Part shown: in pieces, positions 33,419 through 42,890 of the stretch
Numbering within the stretch: the first letter of the stretch is position 1
Layout of the letters: the number at the start of each line of letters is the position of its first letter
Source: Actinophytocola sp.
Lineage (GTDB): Bacteria; Actinomycetota; Actinomycetes; Mycobacteriales; Pseudonocardiaceae
Assembly: GCF_009379765.1 (NCBI RefSeq)
Contig: NZ_WHTD01000045.1
Location: 1-50,659, forward strand
Direction: 5' to 3'
DNA: 50,659 nt
Made by a program: the position numbers and the translations under genes
The notes under the pieces: generated by a model
What the model saw: the letters and a program-made list of their open reading frames with translations, nothing else
What the model was told of the DNA's origin: nothing
The model's database searches: none

Positions 33419-35905
33419 ATGGCACGCCGCAAGGCCCGCACGACCCGGGTCGACCCGTCCGCGTTCGACCGGGCGGGCGCGCAGGTCTTCGACAACCCGT
33501 TGAAGACCGAGATCGAGGACTCCTACCTCGAGTACGCGTACTCGGTCATCCACTCCCGGGCCCTGCCCGACGCCCGCGACGGCCTCAAGCCGGTGCACCG
33601 CCGAATCCTGTTCTCCATGAGCGAGAACGGTTACCGGCCCACGCACGCGTACGTGAAGTCCAGCCGCGTGGTCGGCGACGTGATGGGCCGCTACCACCCG
33701 CACGGCGACATGGCCATCTACGACGCGATGGTCCGCCTGGCCCAGGACTTCTCGATGAACGCGCCCCTCATCGACGGGCACGGAAATTTTGGTTCCCCGG
33801 ACGATGGACCGGCCGCGAGCAGATACACCGAGTCGCGCCTGTCGCCGGAGGCGATGCTGCTCGTCGGGGAGCTGGGCGAGGACACCGTCGACTACCGGCC
33901 CAACTACGACGGGTCGCTCGAAGAACCCACCGTGCTGCCGGCGGCCTTCCCCAACCTGCTCGTCAACGGCACGTCCGGCATCGCGGTCGGCATGGCCACC
34001 AACATGATCCCGCACAACCTGGGCGAGATCATCGGTGCGACGCGGTGGCTCATCAACCACCCCACCGCCACGCTCGACAAGCTCATGGAGTTCGTCCCCG
34101 GCCCCGACCTGCCCACCGGTGGCATGCTGCTCGGCCTCGACGAGGTCCGCCGCGCCTACGAGACCGGCCGCGGCGTCGTCCGCATGCGGGCCAAGGTCGA
34201 GACCGGCCCGCTGGAGGGCAGCCGCGGCCGGCAGGCCATCACGGTCGTCGAGCTGCCGTACGCGGTCGGCCCCGAGAAGATCATCGAGAAGATCACCGAC
34301 GAGGTCACCAAGTCCAAGCGGCTCACCGGCATCGCCGACGTCAAGGACCTCACCGACGGCGAGAACGGCACCCGCCTCGTCATCGAGTGCAAGGTCGGGG
34401 TCAACCCGCAGGCGCTGCTCTCCGACCTCTACCGGCTCACGCCGATGGAGCAGTCGTTCGGCATCAACAACCTCGTCCTCGTCGACGGCCAGCCGCGGAC
34501 GCTGGGCCTCAAGGCACTGCTCGAGGTCTTCCTGCGGCACCGCTACGAGGTCGTCACCCGGCGCACCAAGTTCCGCCGCCGCAAGCGCGAGGAGCGGCTG
34601 CACCTCGTCGAGGGCCTGCTCATCGCGCTGCTCGACATCGACAAGGTCATCCGGCTCATCCGGGCCAGCGAGAACGCTGCCGAGGCCAAGGAGGGCCTCA
34701 TGAAGCGGTTCAAGCTCTCCGAGACCCAGGCGACCTACATCTTGGACACTCCACTTCGGAGGCTCACCAAGTACGACAAGCTGGAGCTGGAGAACGAGCA
34801 GGACCGGCTGCGTGCCGAGATCGCCGAGCTGTCCAAGATCCTCGACGACGAGTCGGTGCTCAAGAAGGTCGTCTCCACGGAGCTGGCCAAGATCGCCAAG
34901 GACCTCGCCGGCGAGCGGCGTACCGCGCTCATCGACGGCGACCTCAAGGAGGTGCTGGCCGCGTCCAAGCCGGCCGGCCCGCTGGAGGTCGCGGACGACC
35001 CGTGCCAGGTCATCCTGTCCGCCACCGGCCTGGTGGCACGCACGGCGGCGGAGTCCGAGGAGGCCACCGAGGCCAGAAGGCGCAGCGGCCGCGCGAAACA
35101 CGACGCGGTGGCCGCGCTCGTGCACTCCACCGCGCGCGGGCAGGTCCTGGTGGTCACCAGCCGCGGCCGGGCGTTCAAGACCGACGTGCTGCCGCTGCCG
35201 GTCCTGCCCGAGCACGCGGGCACCGTGTCGCTGGGCGGCGGCATGGCGACCAGCGAGCTCGTGCCGCTGGAGAAGGGCGAGAAGGTCGTCGGCATCGTGC
35301 CGCTCGGCGAGCGGGCCGAGGGCTCGCCGGGCCTCGCGCTCGGCACCCGGCAGGGCCAGGTGAAGGTGTGCGCGCCGGACTGGCCGGTGCGGTCCGACGA
35401 GTTCGAGGTCATCGGCCTCAAGGACGGCGACGAGGTCATCGGCGCCACGTGGCTCAGCGACGGCACGGAGACGTGCGTGTTCCTGTCGTCGGACTCGGCG
35501 CTGCTGCGCTTCGGTTTGTCGGTGGTGCGGCCGCAGGGCCTCAAGGGCGGCGGCATGGCCGGCATCAACCTGGTCGCCGGCGCGGAGGTCGTGTTCTTCG
35601 CCGCACTGCGCACCGACGACAACGAGCACGGCGAGCCGATGGTCGTCACGGCCAGCGGGCAGAGCGTCAAGGTCACACCGTTCGCGAGATACCCGGCCAA
35701 GGGCCGGGCCACCGGCGGCGTGCGCACCCAGCGCTTCCTCAAGGGGGAGAGCCGGTTGGTGCTCGGGTGGGTGGGTCCGCGGCCGGCGGGCGTGTCGCGC
35801 ACGGGCTCGGCCGTCGAGCTGCCCGAGCCCGACCCGCGCCGCGACGGCTCGGGCACCGCGCACCCGGGCCCGGACATGGTGGGCCGGCTGATCGAGCGCT
35901 CGTGA
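33419..35905 (+). CDS. parC: type IIA topoisomerase subunit A (ParC/GyrA-like)
   Basis: An 828-residue DNA-cleaving subunit. The quinolone-resistance region is [20 protein letters not shown] near residues 80-100, and the catalytic tyrosine lies in ASRYTESRL near 138. Breakage-reunion and coiled-coil segments follow ([18 protein letters not shown]-type helix), then a C-terminal beta-propeller. No GyrA box (QRRGGKG-like) is visible, which fits a ParC-type topoisomerase IV rather than gyrase. The ATG at 33419 has AGGA in front and begins [17 protein letters not shown]. It lies 13 bp after parE. The stop overlaps the start of a methyltransferase gene. Confidence 0.93.
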   Translation: MARRKARTTRVDPSAFDRAGAQVFDNPLKTEIEDSYLEYAYSVIHSRALPDARDGLKPVHRRILFSMSENGYRPTHAYVKSSRVVGDVMGRYHPHGDMAIYDAMVRLAQDFSMNAPLIDGHGNFGSPDDGPAASRYTESRLSPEAMLLVGELGEDTVDYRPNYDGSLEEPTVLPAAFPNLLVNGTSGIAVGMATNMIPHNLGEIIGATRWLINHPTATLDKLMEFVPGPDLPTGGMLLGLDEVRRAYETGRGVVRMRAKVETGPLEGSRGRQAITVVELPYAVGPEKIIEKITDEVTKSKRLTGIADVKDLTDGENGTRLVIECKVGVNPQALLSDLYRLTPMEQSFGINNLVLVDGQPRTLGLKALLEVFLRHRYEVVTRRTKFRRRKREERLHLVEGLLIALLDIDKVIRLIRASENAAEAKEGLMKRFKLSETQATYILDTPLRRLTKYDKLELENEQDRLRAEIAELSKILDDESVLKKVVSTELAKIAKDLAGERRTALIDGDLKEVLAASKPAGPLEVADDPCQVILSATGLVARTAAESEEATEARRRSGRAKHDAVAALVHSTARGQVLVVTSRGRAFKTDVLPLPVLPEHAGTVSLGGGMATSELVPLEKGEKVVGIVPLGERAEGSPGLALGTRQGQVKVCAPDWPVRSDEFEVIGLKDGDEVIGATWLSDGTETCVFLSSDSALLRFGLSVVRPQGLKGGGMAGINLVAGAEVVFFAALRTDDNEHGEPMVVTASGQSVKVTPFARYPAKGRATGGVRTQRFLKGESRLVLGWVGPRPAGVSRTGSAVELPEPDPRRDGSGTAHPGPDMVGRLIERS

Positions 35906-36687
35906 CCGACGCCACCCGCGCGCTCGCGGACCATTACTCGGCGTCGGCCGAGGCGTACGAGCGCGGGTGGGCCGGCGTGCTCAACCCGGTGAGCCTGCGG
36001 CTGCTGGACCGGCTGCCGCTGGCCGGCGCCCGCCGGGTGCTCGACCTCGGCACAGGCGTCGGCACGCTGCTGGCCGACCTGCGGGCCGCCGCGCCGGACG
36101 CGGTTGTCGTCGGGGCCGACCGGGCCGCAGGCATGTTGCGCCGGTCGCCCGCGGGCTTCCCCCGCGTGGTGGTCGACGCGGCCCGGCTGCCGTTCGCCGA
36201 CGGGGTCTTCGACGTCATGGTCCTCGCGTTCATTCTGTTCCACCTGCCCGACCCGGCGGCGGGTCTGCGGGAGACGCGCCGGGTGCTGCGGCCGGGCGGC
36301 GTGGCCGGGATCGCGGTGTGGGGGCAGGAGCGGCCGGTGCGCGCCGTCGAGATCTGGCGCGAGGAGCTCGACCGGCACGGGGCGCCGCAGGACGACCCGC
36401 TGGTCAGCCGGCACGTCGTGCTCAACAGCGCGGAGAAGCTGGCGGCCGTGCTGTCGGCGGCCGGCTTCACCGCCGTCGATGTCGGCCCGGTGCCGTGGTC
36501 GCTCCCGCAGAACCGCGAGGAGTTCGTCGCCCACCACACCAGCCTCGGCGTCGCCGCCCGCCGCCTGGCCCGGCTCGAGCCGGCCGCCCAGGAGGAGTTC
36601 CTGCGCTCGGTCCGGCGCCGGCTGACCGGGCTCGGCCCGGACGACTTCGCCGACGGCCGGGAGGTTCTCGCCGGCACTGCCCGCTGA
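35902..36687 (+). CDS. class I SAM-dependent methyltransferase
   Basis: A 261-residue methyltransferase with motif [13 protein letters not shown] near residue 40, an acidic residue in VVGADRA after the second strand, and [20 protein letters not shown] with [15 protein letters not shown] as motifs III-IV. This is the Methyltransf_11 pattern used by many small-molecule enzymes; the substrate is unknown. GTG 35902 overlaps the parC stop (GTGA), so it is expressed with the topoisomerase genes, although no functional link is known. Confidence 0.85.
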   Translation: MTDATRALADHYSASAEAYERGWAGVLNPVSLRLLDRLPLAGARRVLDLGTGVGTLLADLRAAAPDAVVVGADRAAGMLRRSPAGFPRVVVDAARLPFADGVFDVMVLAFILFHLPDPAAGLRETRRVLRPGGVAGIAVWGQERPVRAVEIWREELDRHGAPQDDPLVSRHVVLNSAEKLAAVLSAAGFTAVDVGPVPWSLPQNREEFVAHHTSLGVAARRLARLEPAAQEEFLRSVRRRLTGLGPDDFADGREVLAGTAR

Positions 36688-36719
36688 TCGGCGGATTGAC
36701 GAGCGCCACACGCCCCGCC

Positions 36720-36740
36720 AAGGTGAGGACCAGTCACCTT
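36720..36740. promoter_or_regulatory. AAGGTGA-N7-TCACCTT inverted repeat
   Basis: A perfect 7-base inverted repeat with a 7-base spacer lies 14 bp before the ATG of the secreted metallohydrolase, just upstream of its GGGGAG ribosome site. It may be an operator or an RNA hairpin affecting translation. Evidence is symmetry and position only. Confidence 0.4.
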
Positions 36741-36754
36741 ACCGGGGAGTAGCA

Positions 36755-38785
36755 ATGGCGCACCGAAGGCGGGTTGTCGGGTTGGTCGCGGCCGCTCTGG
36801 TGGCGGGGGTCGTGGCCCTGCCGGGCTCGTCGCCCGCCGCGGCCGCGCCCGACGTGAACGACCTCGACGGCGGCTGCGTCGCGCTGAAGGCGCCGTCCGG
36901 CAAGTACGTGGTGCGCAACGCCCTGGGTGGCTACCAGGCCACCGGTGACGCGCCGTCGCAGCCGTTCCGCCTGCAGGAGACCGCGCAGGCGAGCTACCTG
37001 TTCTACGGCACCGCCAAGGACTTCCTCGGCACCGGGCTGGGTGTGCTCGGGGTGCTGAAGGCGGCCGCGGCCGGGCCGCGGACCGAGTGGCGGCTGACCG
37101 CCTCCGGCGAGACCGTCACGATCACCTCCCCGGCCGCGAACCGCCAGCTCGCCGCCGACCCGATCTTCTCCACCCTGGCGCTGCGCGCCACCGGCACCAG
37201 CTTCACGTTCGTGGAGACCACGGGCTGTGCCACCGCGCCGGAGGCCGAGGTCGACGTCGAGGGCTCGCCGTTCACCGGCACCACCCCGGACGGTGAGGTG
37301 CGCGGGGTCGTCGACCTGCACAACCACCTGACCTCGTTCGAGTTCATCGGCGGCGACATCATCTGCGGCGACCCGTGGAGCCCGTACGGGATCACCGCGG
37401 CACTCGTCGACTGCCCGGACCACGAGCCGAACGGCCTGGGCGCGTGGTGGGAGAACCTGGCCGGCGGCGGCTACCCGACGTTCACTCACGACACGACCGG
37501 CTGGCCGACGTTCACGGACTGGCCCAAGCACAACTCGTGGACCCACCAGGCGTCGTACTACAAGTGGCTGGAGCGGGCCTGGCGTGGTGGGCTTCGCGTC
37601 TACACCAACCTGTTCGTGAACAACGCGGCGCTGTGCGAGATCTACCCGCTGAAGCACAACCCGTGCGAGGACATGGCGTCGATCCGGCTGCAGGCGCAGC
37701 GGATCTACGAGCTGCAGGACTTCATCGACGCGCGGAACGGCGGGGCCGGGCAGGGGTGGTTCCGGATCGTGCGCGACCCGGCGCAGGCGCGGTCGGTGAT
37801 CGAGCAGGGCAAGCTCGCGGTCGTGCTGGGGGTCGAGGTGTCCCAGCCGTTCGGCTGCGGGATCAGGAACGGCGTGCCGCAGTGCGACCAGGCGGACATC
37901 GACGCCGGCCTGGACGAGCTGTACGACCTGGGTGTGCGGCGGATGTTCGTGTGCCACAAGTTCGACAACGCGCTGTGCGGCGTCAGGTTCGACGGCGGCA
38001 CCGTGGGCGTGGTCGTCAACGCGGCCAACTTCTACTCGACCGGCCGGTTCTGGCAGGCGGAGACGTGCACGGGTCCCGCGCACGACAACACGATCTCGGT
38101 CGAGAGCGACATCTTGGCCGGGCCGCTGTCGGGGCTGCTGCCGCCGGGGGTCACGCTGCCGGTGTACCCGAGCGCGCCGCACTGCAACATCAACGGGCTG
38201 ACCGACCTGGGCCGGTACGCGATGGAAGGCATGATGTCGCGCGGCATCATGATCGACGTCGACCACATGGGCGTGCGGTCGATGGACCAGGCGCTGGACC
38301 TGCTGGAGGCCAACGACTACCCGGGCGTGGTGTCGAGCCACTCGTGGCTGGACCCGAGCTACTACCCGCGGATCCTGTCGCTGGGTGGCGTCGCCGGCCC
38401 GTACGGTTCGGGCACGCAGCAGTTCGTCGAGGACTGGCACACTGTCAAGGCCGCGGCCGACCCCGACTACGAGTTCGGCACCGGCGCGGGCTTCGACACG
38501 GGTGGCTTCGGCCACCAGCCGCCGCCCCGCGCGGACGCGGCGGCCCACCCGCTGGAGTACCCGTTCCCCACCTTCGACGGCGGGTCCACAGTGGACCACC
38601 AGCGGACCGGAGAGCGGGTGTACGACCTGAACGTCGACGGCATGGCGCACTACGGCCTGCTCCCGGACTGGCTGGCCGACCTGCGGATCGCCGCGGGTCC
38701 CGACGCCACGGAGATCACGAACGACATGGCCCGCGGCGCCGAGGTCTACCTCCAGACGTGGGAGCGCAGCCTCGCCTGGGGCTGA
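36755..38785 (+). CDS. secreted metal-dependent hydrolase (amidohydrolase/M19-like barrel)
   Basis: A 676-residue exported protein. The signal peptide is MAHRRRVVGLVAAALVAGVV, ending near SSPAAAA. Residues about 40-160 resemble a beta-trefoil/fascin-like module (GCVALKAPSGKYVVRNALGG; PFRLQETAQASYLFY). From about 185 a TIM-barrel hydrolase begins at VVDLHNHLTSFE with the HxH metal pair; other likely ligands are Glu in VLGVEVSQ, His in VCHKFDN, His in MIDVDHMG and His in VVSSHSW. The overall order resembles membrane-dipeptidase/amidohydrolase barrels, but the exact substrate is not evident. It has its own promoter region and a terminator hairpin at its stop. Confidence 0.78.
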   Translation: MAHRRRVVGLVAAALVAGVVALPGSSPAAAAPDVNDLDGGCVALKAPSGKYVVRNALGGYQATGDAPSQPFRLQETAQASYLFYGTAKDFLGTGLGVLGVLKAAAAGPRTEWRLTASGETVTITSPAANRQLAADPIFSTLALRATGTSFTFVETTGCATAPEAEVDVEGSPFTGTTPDGEVRGVVDLHNHLTSFEFIGGDIICGDPWSPYGITAALVDCPDHEPNGLGAWWENLAGGGYPTFTHDTTGWPTFTDWPKHNSWTHQASYYKWLERAWRGGLRVYTNLFVNNAALCEIYPLKHNPCEDMASIRLQAQRIYELQDFIDARNGGAGQGWFRIVRDPAQARSVIEQGKLAVVLGVEVSQPFGCGIRNGVPQCDQADIDAGLDELYDLGVRRMFVCHKFDNALCGVRFDGGTVGVVVNAANFYSTGRFWQAETCTGPAHDNTISVESDILAGPLSGLLPPGVTLPVYPSAPHCNINGLTDLGRYAMEGMMSRGIMIDVDHMGVRSMDQALDLLEANDYPGVVSSHSWLDPSYYPRILSLGGVAGPYGSGTQQFVEDWHTVKAAADPDYEFGTGAGFDTGGFGHQPPPRADAAAHPLEYPFPTFDGGSTVDHQRTGERVYDLNVDGMAHYGLLPDWLADLRIAAGPDATEITNDMARGAEVYLQTWERSLAWG

Positions 38786-38804
38786 CCGGGACCACCGGTC
38801 AGCC
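38780..38804 (+). terminator. hairpin at the end of the secreted hydrolase gene
   Basis: Perfect 10-base arms GGCTGACCGG / CCGGTCAGCC with a 5-base loop overlap the stop codon at 38783-38785. The structure is strong enough for a rho-independent-type terminator in a high-GC host. Confidence 0.65.
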
Positions 38805-38806
38805 GG

Positions 38807-38956
38807 TCAGCGCAGGGAGGCCCAGGGCTCGTCCTGCACTAGGCGGGGATGGTCGACCCGGCGCCACGTCGCCTGGAGCTCGGGCTCCTGGAGGTGGAGG
38901 AGCCGGTAGAGCGTCTCGCGGATGATCTCCGCAGACACGCCCTTCCGGGCCGACAC
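38807..38956 (-). CDS. possible short gene or 3' remnant
   Basis: A 49-codon frame from a GTG reads SARKGVSAEIIRETLYRLLH followed by LQEPELQATWRRVDHPRLVQ and ends DEPWASLR. The composition (amphipathic helix, then a WRRVDHP.LV motif) looks like real protein rather than random GC-rich translation. No ribosome site is seen and the frame remains open upstream without a clear start, so it may be the tail of a lost gene. Not recognised. Confidence 0.3.
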   Translation of the reverse strand: MSARKGVSAEIIRETLYRLLHLQEPELQATWRRVDHPRLVQDEPWASLR

Positions 38957-39022
38957 ACGGTGGTCGGCGACCCGCGGCGCGGGTGGCCGCCAGCAGGTTA
39001 GTTCGTCGTCGCTGTTAAGCCA

Positions 39023-39571
39023 TTACCCCAGTTTCCTCACCATCACATCAAACGCCGGCGAACCCGGCAGCGGATTGCGCTTCTGGGCCGCTCTGTGCCA
39101 GCCCCACTTGCGGTAGGCGGCCTGCGCTGCCTCGGCGGCTGGCAGCACTGTCAGCGTGGCCCGTTCCTCGACGCGGTCAGTAAGCAGGAGATCATGCATC
39201 GTCTCGGCCACGTGCTGGCGTCGCCAGGGAGCGCGTACCAGTAGCTCTACCAGGGCAAACGTGCGATTCGAGTGCTCCTCCGTGATCGTCTTGCTCACCG
39301 GCGTGGTGAGGTTCTGCCACCAGGGCGTATTCGGCAGCAGGGTGACACCGAAACCCATGCCGACCAATTGGCCCTGGTCGCAAGCCTCAACCAGAGTGAA
39401 GCCGTCTTGCCGTCGCTGGCCGTCGAAGCGTTCAGCGAACAGCTCGGCGTGCTCCTGACCCCACTCGTACGGGGGCTCGGCGTATACCTCCGTGTACAGC
39501 TCGGTCAACTCGTCCCTGTGCTGTGCGGCCTGCTCGCCGTCTATCGAGGCGTACTCAACCTTCGGCGGCAA
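39023..39571 (-). CDS. GNAT-family N-acetyltransferase
   Basis: A 182-residue protein with GNAT features: LVGMGFGVTLLP near residue 68, the acetyl-CoA-binding region VELLVRAPWRRQHVAETMHD near 107-126 (R..R.HVAETMH replacing the classic Q/RxxGxG/A), and the C-terminal AAQAAYRKWGWHRAAQKR typical of the last helix and strand. Substrate unknown. Its start overlaps the end of the TPR regulator by 17 bp, so they are co-transcribed. Codon use is less GC-biased than in the surrounding genes. Confidence 0.8.
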   Translation of the reverse strand: MPPKVEYASIDGEQAAQHRDELTELYTEVYAEPPYEWGQEHAELFAERFDGQRRQDGFTLVEACDQGQLVGMGFGVTLLPNTPWWQNLTTPVSKTITEEHSNRTFALVELLVRAPWRRQHVAETMHDLLLTDRVEERATLTVLPAAEAAQAAYRKWGWHRAAQKRNPLPGSPAFDVMVRKLG

Positions 39572-40634
39572 TCACGTCACCCTCTCGTATGGGAGCGGCT
39601 TGGCGGAGGTAGTCGCGGAGTTGGTCGGTGACGTTAGTTACCGACGCTTCGCCCGCGTGCCGGGTGACCAGCTCAGCGTGGAAGCGAATCAGCCAGTCGT
39701 AGACGACGGATGACCGGACAGCTCCGGCCAGGCTGAGCGCAGCGGTCGCCACCTCCACCGATTCCGCCGGTTCGCGCTGGCTCAGCCGCACTTTGGCCAA
39801 GCGGATCTCATCGAGGATGCGGCTGCGGTCGTAGCCGTTGGCCCTGGCCTGGCGGGCTTGCAAGGTGTGGTACTCGGCGCGGCCGGCGTAGGCCCGCCAG
39901 CGGGCTTGATCTTCCGTCTGCAGTGCGAGCTGGGTGTAGGTGTTGGCGGCCAAGCAGTCAACCTCGGCTTGGTTCATGTAGTGCGGCCAGTCGGGTGCTG
40001 GTCCGTCGTCGGCGGCTTCGTACCAGACCTCGACGCAGGCTTCAGCCGAGCGGGCCGCGTCGGGCGCTTCCCGGCTACCGAGCTGCGCGTATGCACGTGA
40101 TTCGAGCCCGAGTAGTTCTGACCGGACCAACCGGCTCTCCGACCGGTGCAAGGCGTACAGGCCGGCCTGCGCCAGGTTCAGGCTGTCGTCGTAGCTGCCG
40201 AGCGCCGTGGACAGTTGGGTCATGTCACCGATGACCTTGACGCCGAGCGCCAGCGCTGCTGGCCCGGCTTCGCGGCAGGCATGTAACGCCATCATGTAGT
40301 AGCGCTGGGCGGCACCGGCTAAGCCGTGGTCGTAAGCCATCCACCCGGCCAGTTGCGACAGTTCGGCCATGATCGGCAGCAGCTTGGCTCTGGTCACGGC
40401 GTCCCTGGTTTCGTGCACGCTTTCCGCCACAGCGTTGAGCTGGCCGACCACAGCCTTGCGTTTCAGACCTCCGACACCGGACGCATCCCAGCGCCGGAAC
40501 AGCTTGACGGCATCCCGGAGCTCGTCGAGATTGTCAAGGCCGATCGGCTCGTCACGCCCGGCAGGTAATGACGCGACCCATTGCCGGATCGGGCGAATCA
40601 GCGCGGCGCTGCTCAGAATTGACAATTGCTCCAA
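39555..40634 (-). CDS. TPR-repeat regulator, apparently missing its N-terminal HTH
   Basis: The 359-residue helical protein matches the C-terminal TPR part of actinobacterial XRE-TPR regulators: LFRRWDASGVGGLKRKAVVG, AELSQLAGWMAYDHGLAGAA, QRYYMMALHACREAG, YAQLGSREAPDAARSAEAC. Full-length relatives carry an HTH of about 100 residues in front. Here the first start is a TTG at 40634 with no good ribosome site. The frame stays open upstream (HPGFSAHDLASRRKVLEQLS), runs right up to the stop of the aldo/keto reductase gene, and looks like linker sequence of the family. I infer a 5' truncation, so the product may not bind DNA. Confidence 0.6.
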   Translation of the reverse strand: MEQLSILSSAALIRPIRQWVASLPAGRDEPIGLDNLDELRDAVKLFRRWDASGVGGLKRKAVVGQLNAVAESVHETRDAVTRAKLLPIMAELSQLAGWMAYDHGLAGAAQRYYMMALHACREAGPAALALGVKVIGDMTQLSTALGSYDDSLNLAQAGLYALHRSESRLVRSELLGLESRAYAQLGSREAPDAARSAEACVEVWYEAADDGPAPDWPHYMNQAEVDCLAANTYTQLALQTEDQARWRAYAGRAEYHTLQARQARANGYDRSRILDEIRLAKVRLSQREPAESVEVATAALSLAGAVRSSVVYDWLIRFHAELVTRHAGEASVTNVTDQLRDYLRQAAPIREGDVIAAEG

Positions 40635-40686
40635 GACTTTGCGGCGACTAGCCAGGTCGTGTGCGGAGAATCCCGGGTGGTTGCGG

Positions 40687-41664
40687 TCAGAACCCCTCGG
40701 GGGTGTGCGGGAGATAGTGCTCCTCCAGCTGGGCCAGCTCGTCGGCGGACAGGTGGAGGTTCACCGCGGCCACGGCGTCGGCGAGGTGGTGGTCCTTCGT
40801 CACGCCGACGATGGGGGCGCTGACGGCCGGCTGGTGGAGCAGCCAGGCGAGGGCGACCTGGGCCCGCGCCGTGCCGCGGGCCTCGGCGACGGCCTTCACC
40901 GCGTCCACGACCCGGCGGTCCGCGTCCTGTGCCTGGCGGTAGAGGGAGCTGCCGAAGTCGTCGTTCTCGGCGCGCGTGGTCGTGTCGTCCCAGTCGCGGG
41001 TGAGCCGGCCTCGGGCCAGCGGGCTCCAGGGCAGGGTGCCGACACCCTGGTCGAGACAGAAGGGGAGCATCTCCCGCTCCTCCTCGCGCATGATCAGGTT
41101 GTACTGGTCCTGCATCGCGACGAACCGGGTCCAGCCGTTCAGGTCGGCGACGTACTGCGCCTGCGCGAACTGCCAGGTCCACATCGACGAGGCGCCGAGG
41201 TAGCGCACCTTGCCGGCACGCACGAGATCGTGCAGCGCCTCCATGGTCTCCTCGATCGGGACCCGCGGGTCGTAGCGGTGGATCTGGTAGAGGTCGATGT
41301 AGTCGGTGCCGAGCCGGCGCAGGCTCTCCTCGACCTGGGTCATGATCGCCGCGCGGGACAGGCCCGAGCCCTTGGGTCCCGGCCCCATCCGCCCGTGGAC
41401 CTTGGTGGCGATGACGACCTCGTCCCGCTTGACCAGCTCGTCGAGCGCCTGGCCGGTGATCTCCTCGCTGGACCCGTCGGAGTACACGTTGGCGGTGTCG
41501 AAGGTGGTGATCCCGGCGTCGAGCGCCTGCTTGACGAGCGGTCGCGCCTCGTCGAGGCCCAGCGTCCACACATGGTTGCCGCGGGCGGGGTCGCCGAAGC
41601 TCATGCAGCCCAGCACCACCCTCGACACCTCGAGCCCGGAACCGCCAAGGCGCACGTACTCCAT
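40687..41664 (-). CDS. aldo/keto reductase
   Basis: A 325-residue NADP(H)-dependent reductase of the AKR barrel family. Catalytic residues are visible: Asp and Tyr in [13 protein letters not shown] near residue 48, Lys in VVIATKVHG near 80, His in DLYQIHRYD near 120. The C-terminal cofactor region is [18 protein letters not shown]. The ATG at 41664 follows GGGAGGAG. It is divergent from the fuconate-dehydratase-like gene across a 176-bp promoter region, and the cluster context suggests a sugar substrate such as L-fucose; this is an inference. Confidence 0.88.
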   Translation of the reverse strand: MEYVRLGGSGLEVSRVVLGCMSFGDPARGNHVWTLGLDEARPLVKQALDAGITTFDTANVYSDGSSEEITGQALDELVKRDEVVIATKVHGRMGPGPKGSGLSRAAIMTQVEESLRRLGTDYIDLYQIHRYDPRVPIEETMEALHDLVRAGKVRYLGASSMWTWQFAQAQYVADLNGWTRFVAMQDQYNLIMREEEREMLPFCLDQGVGTLPWSPLARGRLTRDWDDTTTRAENDDFGSSLYRQAQDADRRVVDAVKAVAEARGTARAQVALAWLLHQPAVSAPIVGVTKDHHLADAVAAVNLHLSADELAQLEEHYLPHTPEGF

Positions 41665-41776
41665 CTGTGGATCTCCTCCCAACCACGGCACGGCTGACCG
41701 TCCAACGATATGCCCGGCAGAGATCCGAGGTTTCAATGTGTGGTCGGTGGTGGAGTCGGCGGTGTAGACAAGAGCC

Positions 41777-41806
41777 TTGACGCCGAATACATCCGATGTC
41801 TAACCT
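41777..41806 (+). promoter_or_regulatory. promoter with ACATC-C-GATGT operator for the sugar operon
   Basis: TTGACG (41777-41782) and TAACCT (41801-41806) are separated by 18 bp and form a plausible sigma-70-type promoter. Between them lies the 11-bp palindrome ACATC-C-GATGT (41789-41799), the type bound by GntR/FadR-family sugar-acid regulators. The first gene starts 35 bp downstream. No GntR gene is in the window. Confidence 0.5.
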
Positions 41807-41840
41807 CCGGGGGAGATCACGCCCAGGAGCAGGAGCGTTC

Positions 41841-42860
41841 GTGGCTCGCATCGTTGCGTTGGACACGAGTGACGTGCGGTTCCCCACGTCGCTGTCACTG
41901 GACGGGTCGGACGCCATGAACCCCGACCCCGACTACTCGGCCGCCTACGTGCGCATCTGCACGGACGCCGCCGGCGGGCCCGACGGCCACGGCTTCGTGT
42001 TCACCATCGGCCGCGGCAACGAGGTCCAGGTCGCCGCCATCCGAGCGCTCGCGCCCTACCTGGAGGACCGCGACCTCGACGAGGTGCTCGACGACCTCGG
42101 CGGTTTCTGGCGCGAGCTGGTCCACGACTCGCAACTGCGCGCCCACACCACCACCCCCGGCCGGCTCGGCTACGACGACGCCAAGCTCGCCCGCCTCTGC
42201 CGCGAGGCCGTCACCGACGGGTTCACCCAGATCAAGCTCAAGGTCGGCGCCAACCTCACCGAGGACATCCGACGACTGGGCATCGCGCGCGACGTCTGCG
42301 GGCCCGGCATCCGGATCGCCGTCGACGCCAACCAGCGGTGCGAGGTCGCCGAGGCCGCCGAGTGGGTCACGGCACTCCAGCCGTTCGACGTCGCGTGGGT
42401 CGAGGAGCCGACCAACCCCGACGACGTGCTCGGCCACGCGGCGATCGCCCGCGGGGTCGCGCCGATCCCGGTGGCCACCGGCGAGCACATGGCGAACCGG
42501 GTGATGTTCAAGCAGTTCCTCCAGGCGGGCGCGCTCCAGATCCTCCAGCTCGACGCGACCCGGGTGGCCGGTGTCAACGAGAACATCGCGATCCTGTTGC
42601 TGGCGGCCAGGTACGGGGTTCCGGTGTGCCCGCACGCCGGCGGCGTCGGGCTCTGCGAGACAGTCCAGCACCTGGCGATGTTCGACTACCTCGCGGTGTC
42701 CGGCAGCGCGGAAGGCCGCATGATCGAGTTCGTGGACCACCTGCACGAGCACGTCGTCACCCCGGTCGAGGTGACCGGTGGGCGCTACCGTGCTCCCAAG
42801 GCGCCCGGCGCGGGCGCACAGCTGCTCGATGCGTCCATTGTGGAGTACACCCATGGCTGA
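41841..42860 (+). CDS. enolase-superfamily L-fuconate dehydratase-like protein, shortened
   Basis: A 339-residue protein close to L-fuconate dehydratases, which normally have about 430 residues. The N-terminus ([51 protein letters not shown]) and the barrel ([64 protein letters not shown]) are both well matched. They are joined directly at [12 protein letters not shown]. By memory of the family, a segment of about 90 residues (WLGPEKG...NA.WDLA...FRY.TD) belongs between them, so an in-frame deletion is likely. The KxK lysine, the metal ligands and the catalytic His are kept, but the missing part should contribute to the barrel. The GTG at 41841 has AGGAG upstream. Confidence 0.8.
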   Translation: MARIVALDTSDVRFPTSLSLDGSDAMNPDPDYSAAYVRICTDAAGGPDGHGFVFTIGRGNEVQVAAIRALAPYLEDRDLDEVLDDLGGFWRELVHDSQLRAHTTTPGRLGYDDAKLARLCREAVTDGFTQIKLKVGANLTEDIRRLGIARDVCGPGIRIAVDANQRCEVAEAAEWVTALQPFDVAWVEEPTNPDDVLGHAAIARGVAPIPVATGEHMANRVMFKQFLQAGALQILQLDATRVAGVNENIAILLLAARYGVPVCPHAGGVGLCETVQHLAMFDYLAVSGSAEGRMIEFVDHLHEHVVTPVEVTGGRYRAPKAPGAGAQLLDASIVEYTHG

Positions 42861-42890
42861 GCTGTACCGCCGAAGCGGGAAGGGGGCGAG

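Noticed and set aside
33419..35905. Calling this gene gyrA
   Set aside because: No GyrA-box sequence is visible, and the partner subunit carries ParE-like EGDSALG context; ParC-type is more likely, although the B/A naming remains provisional.
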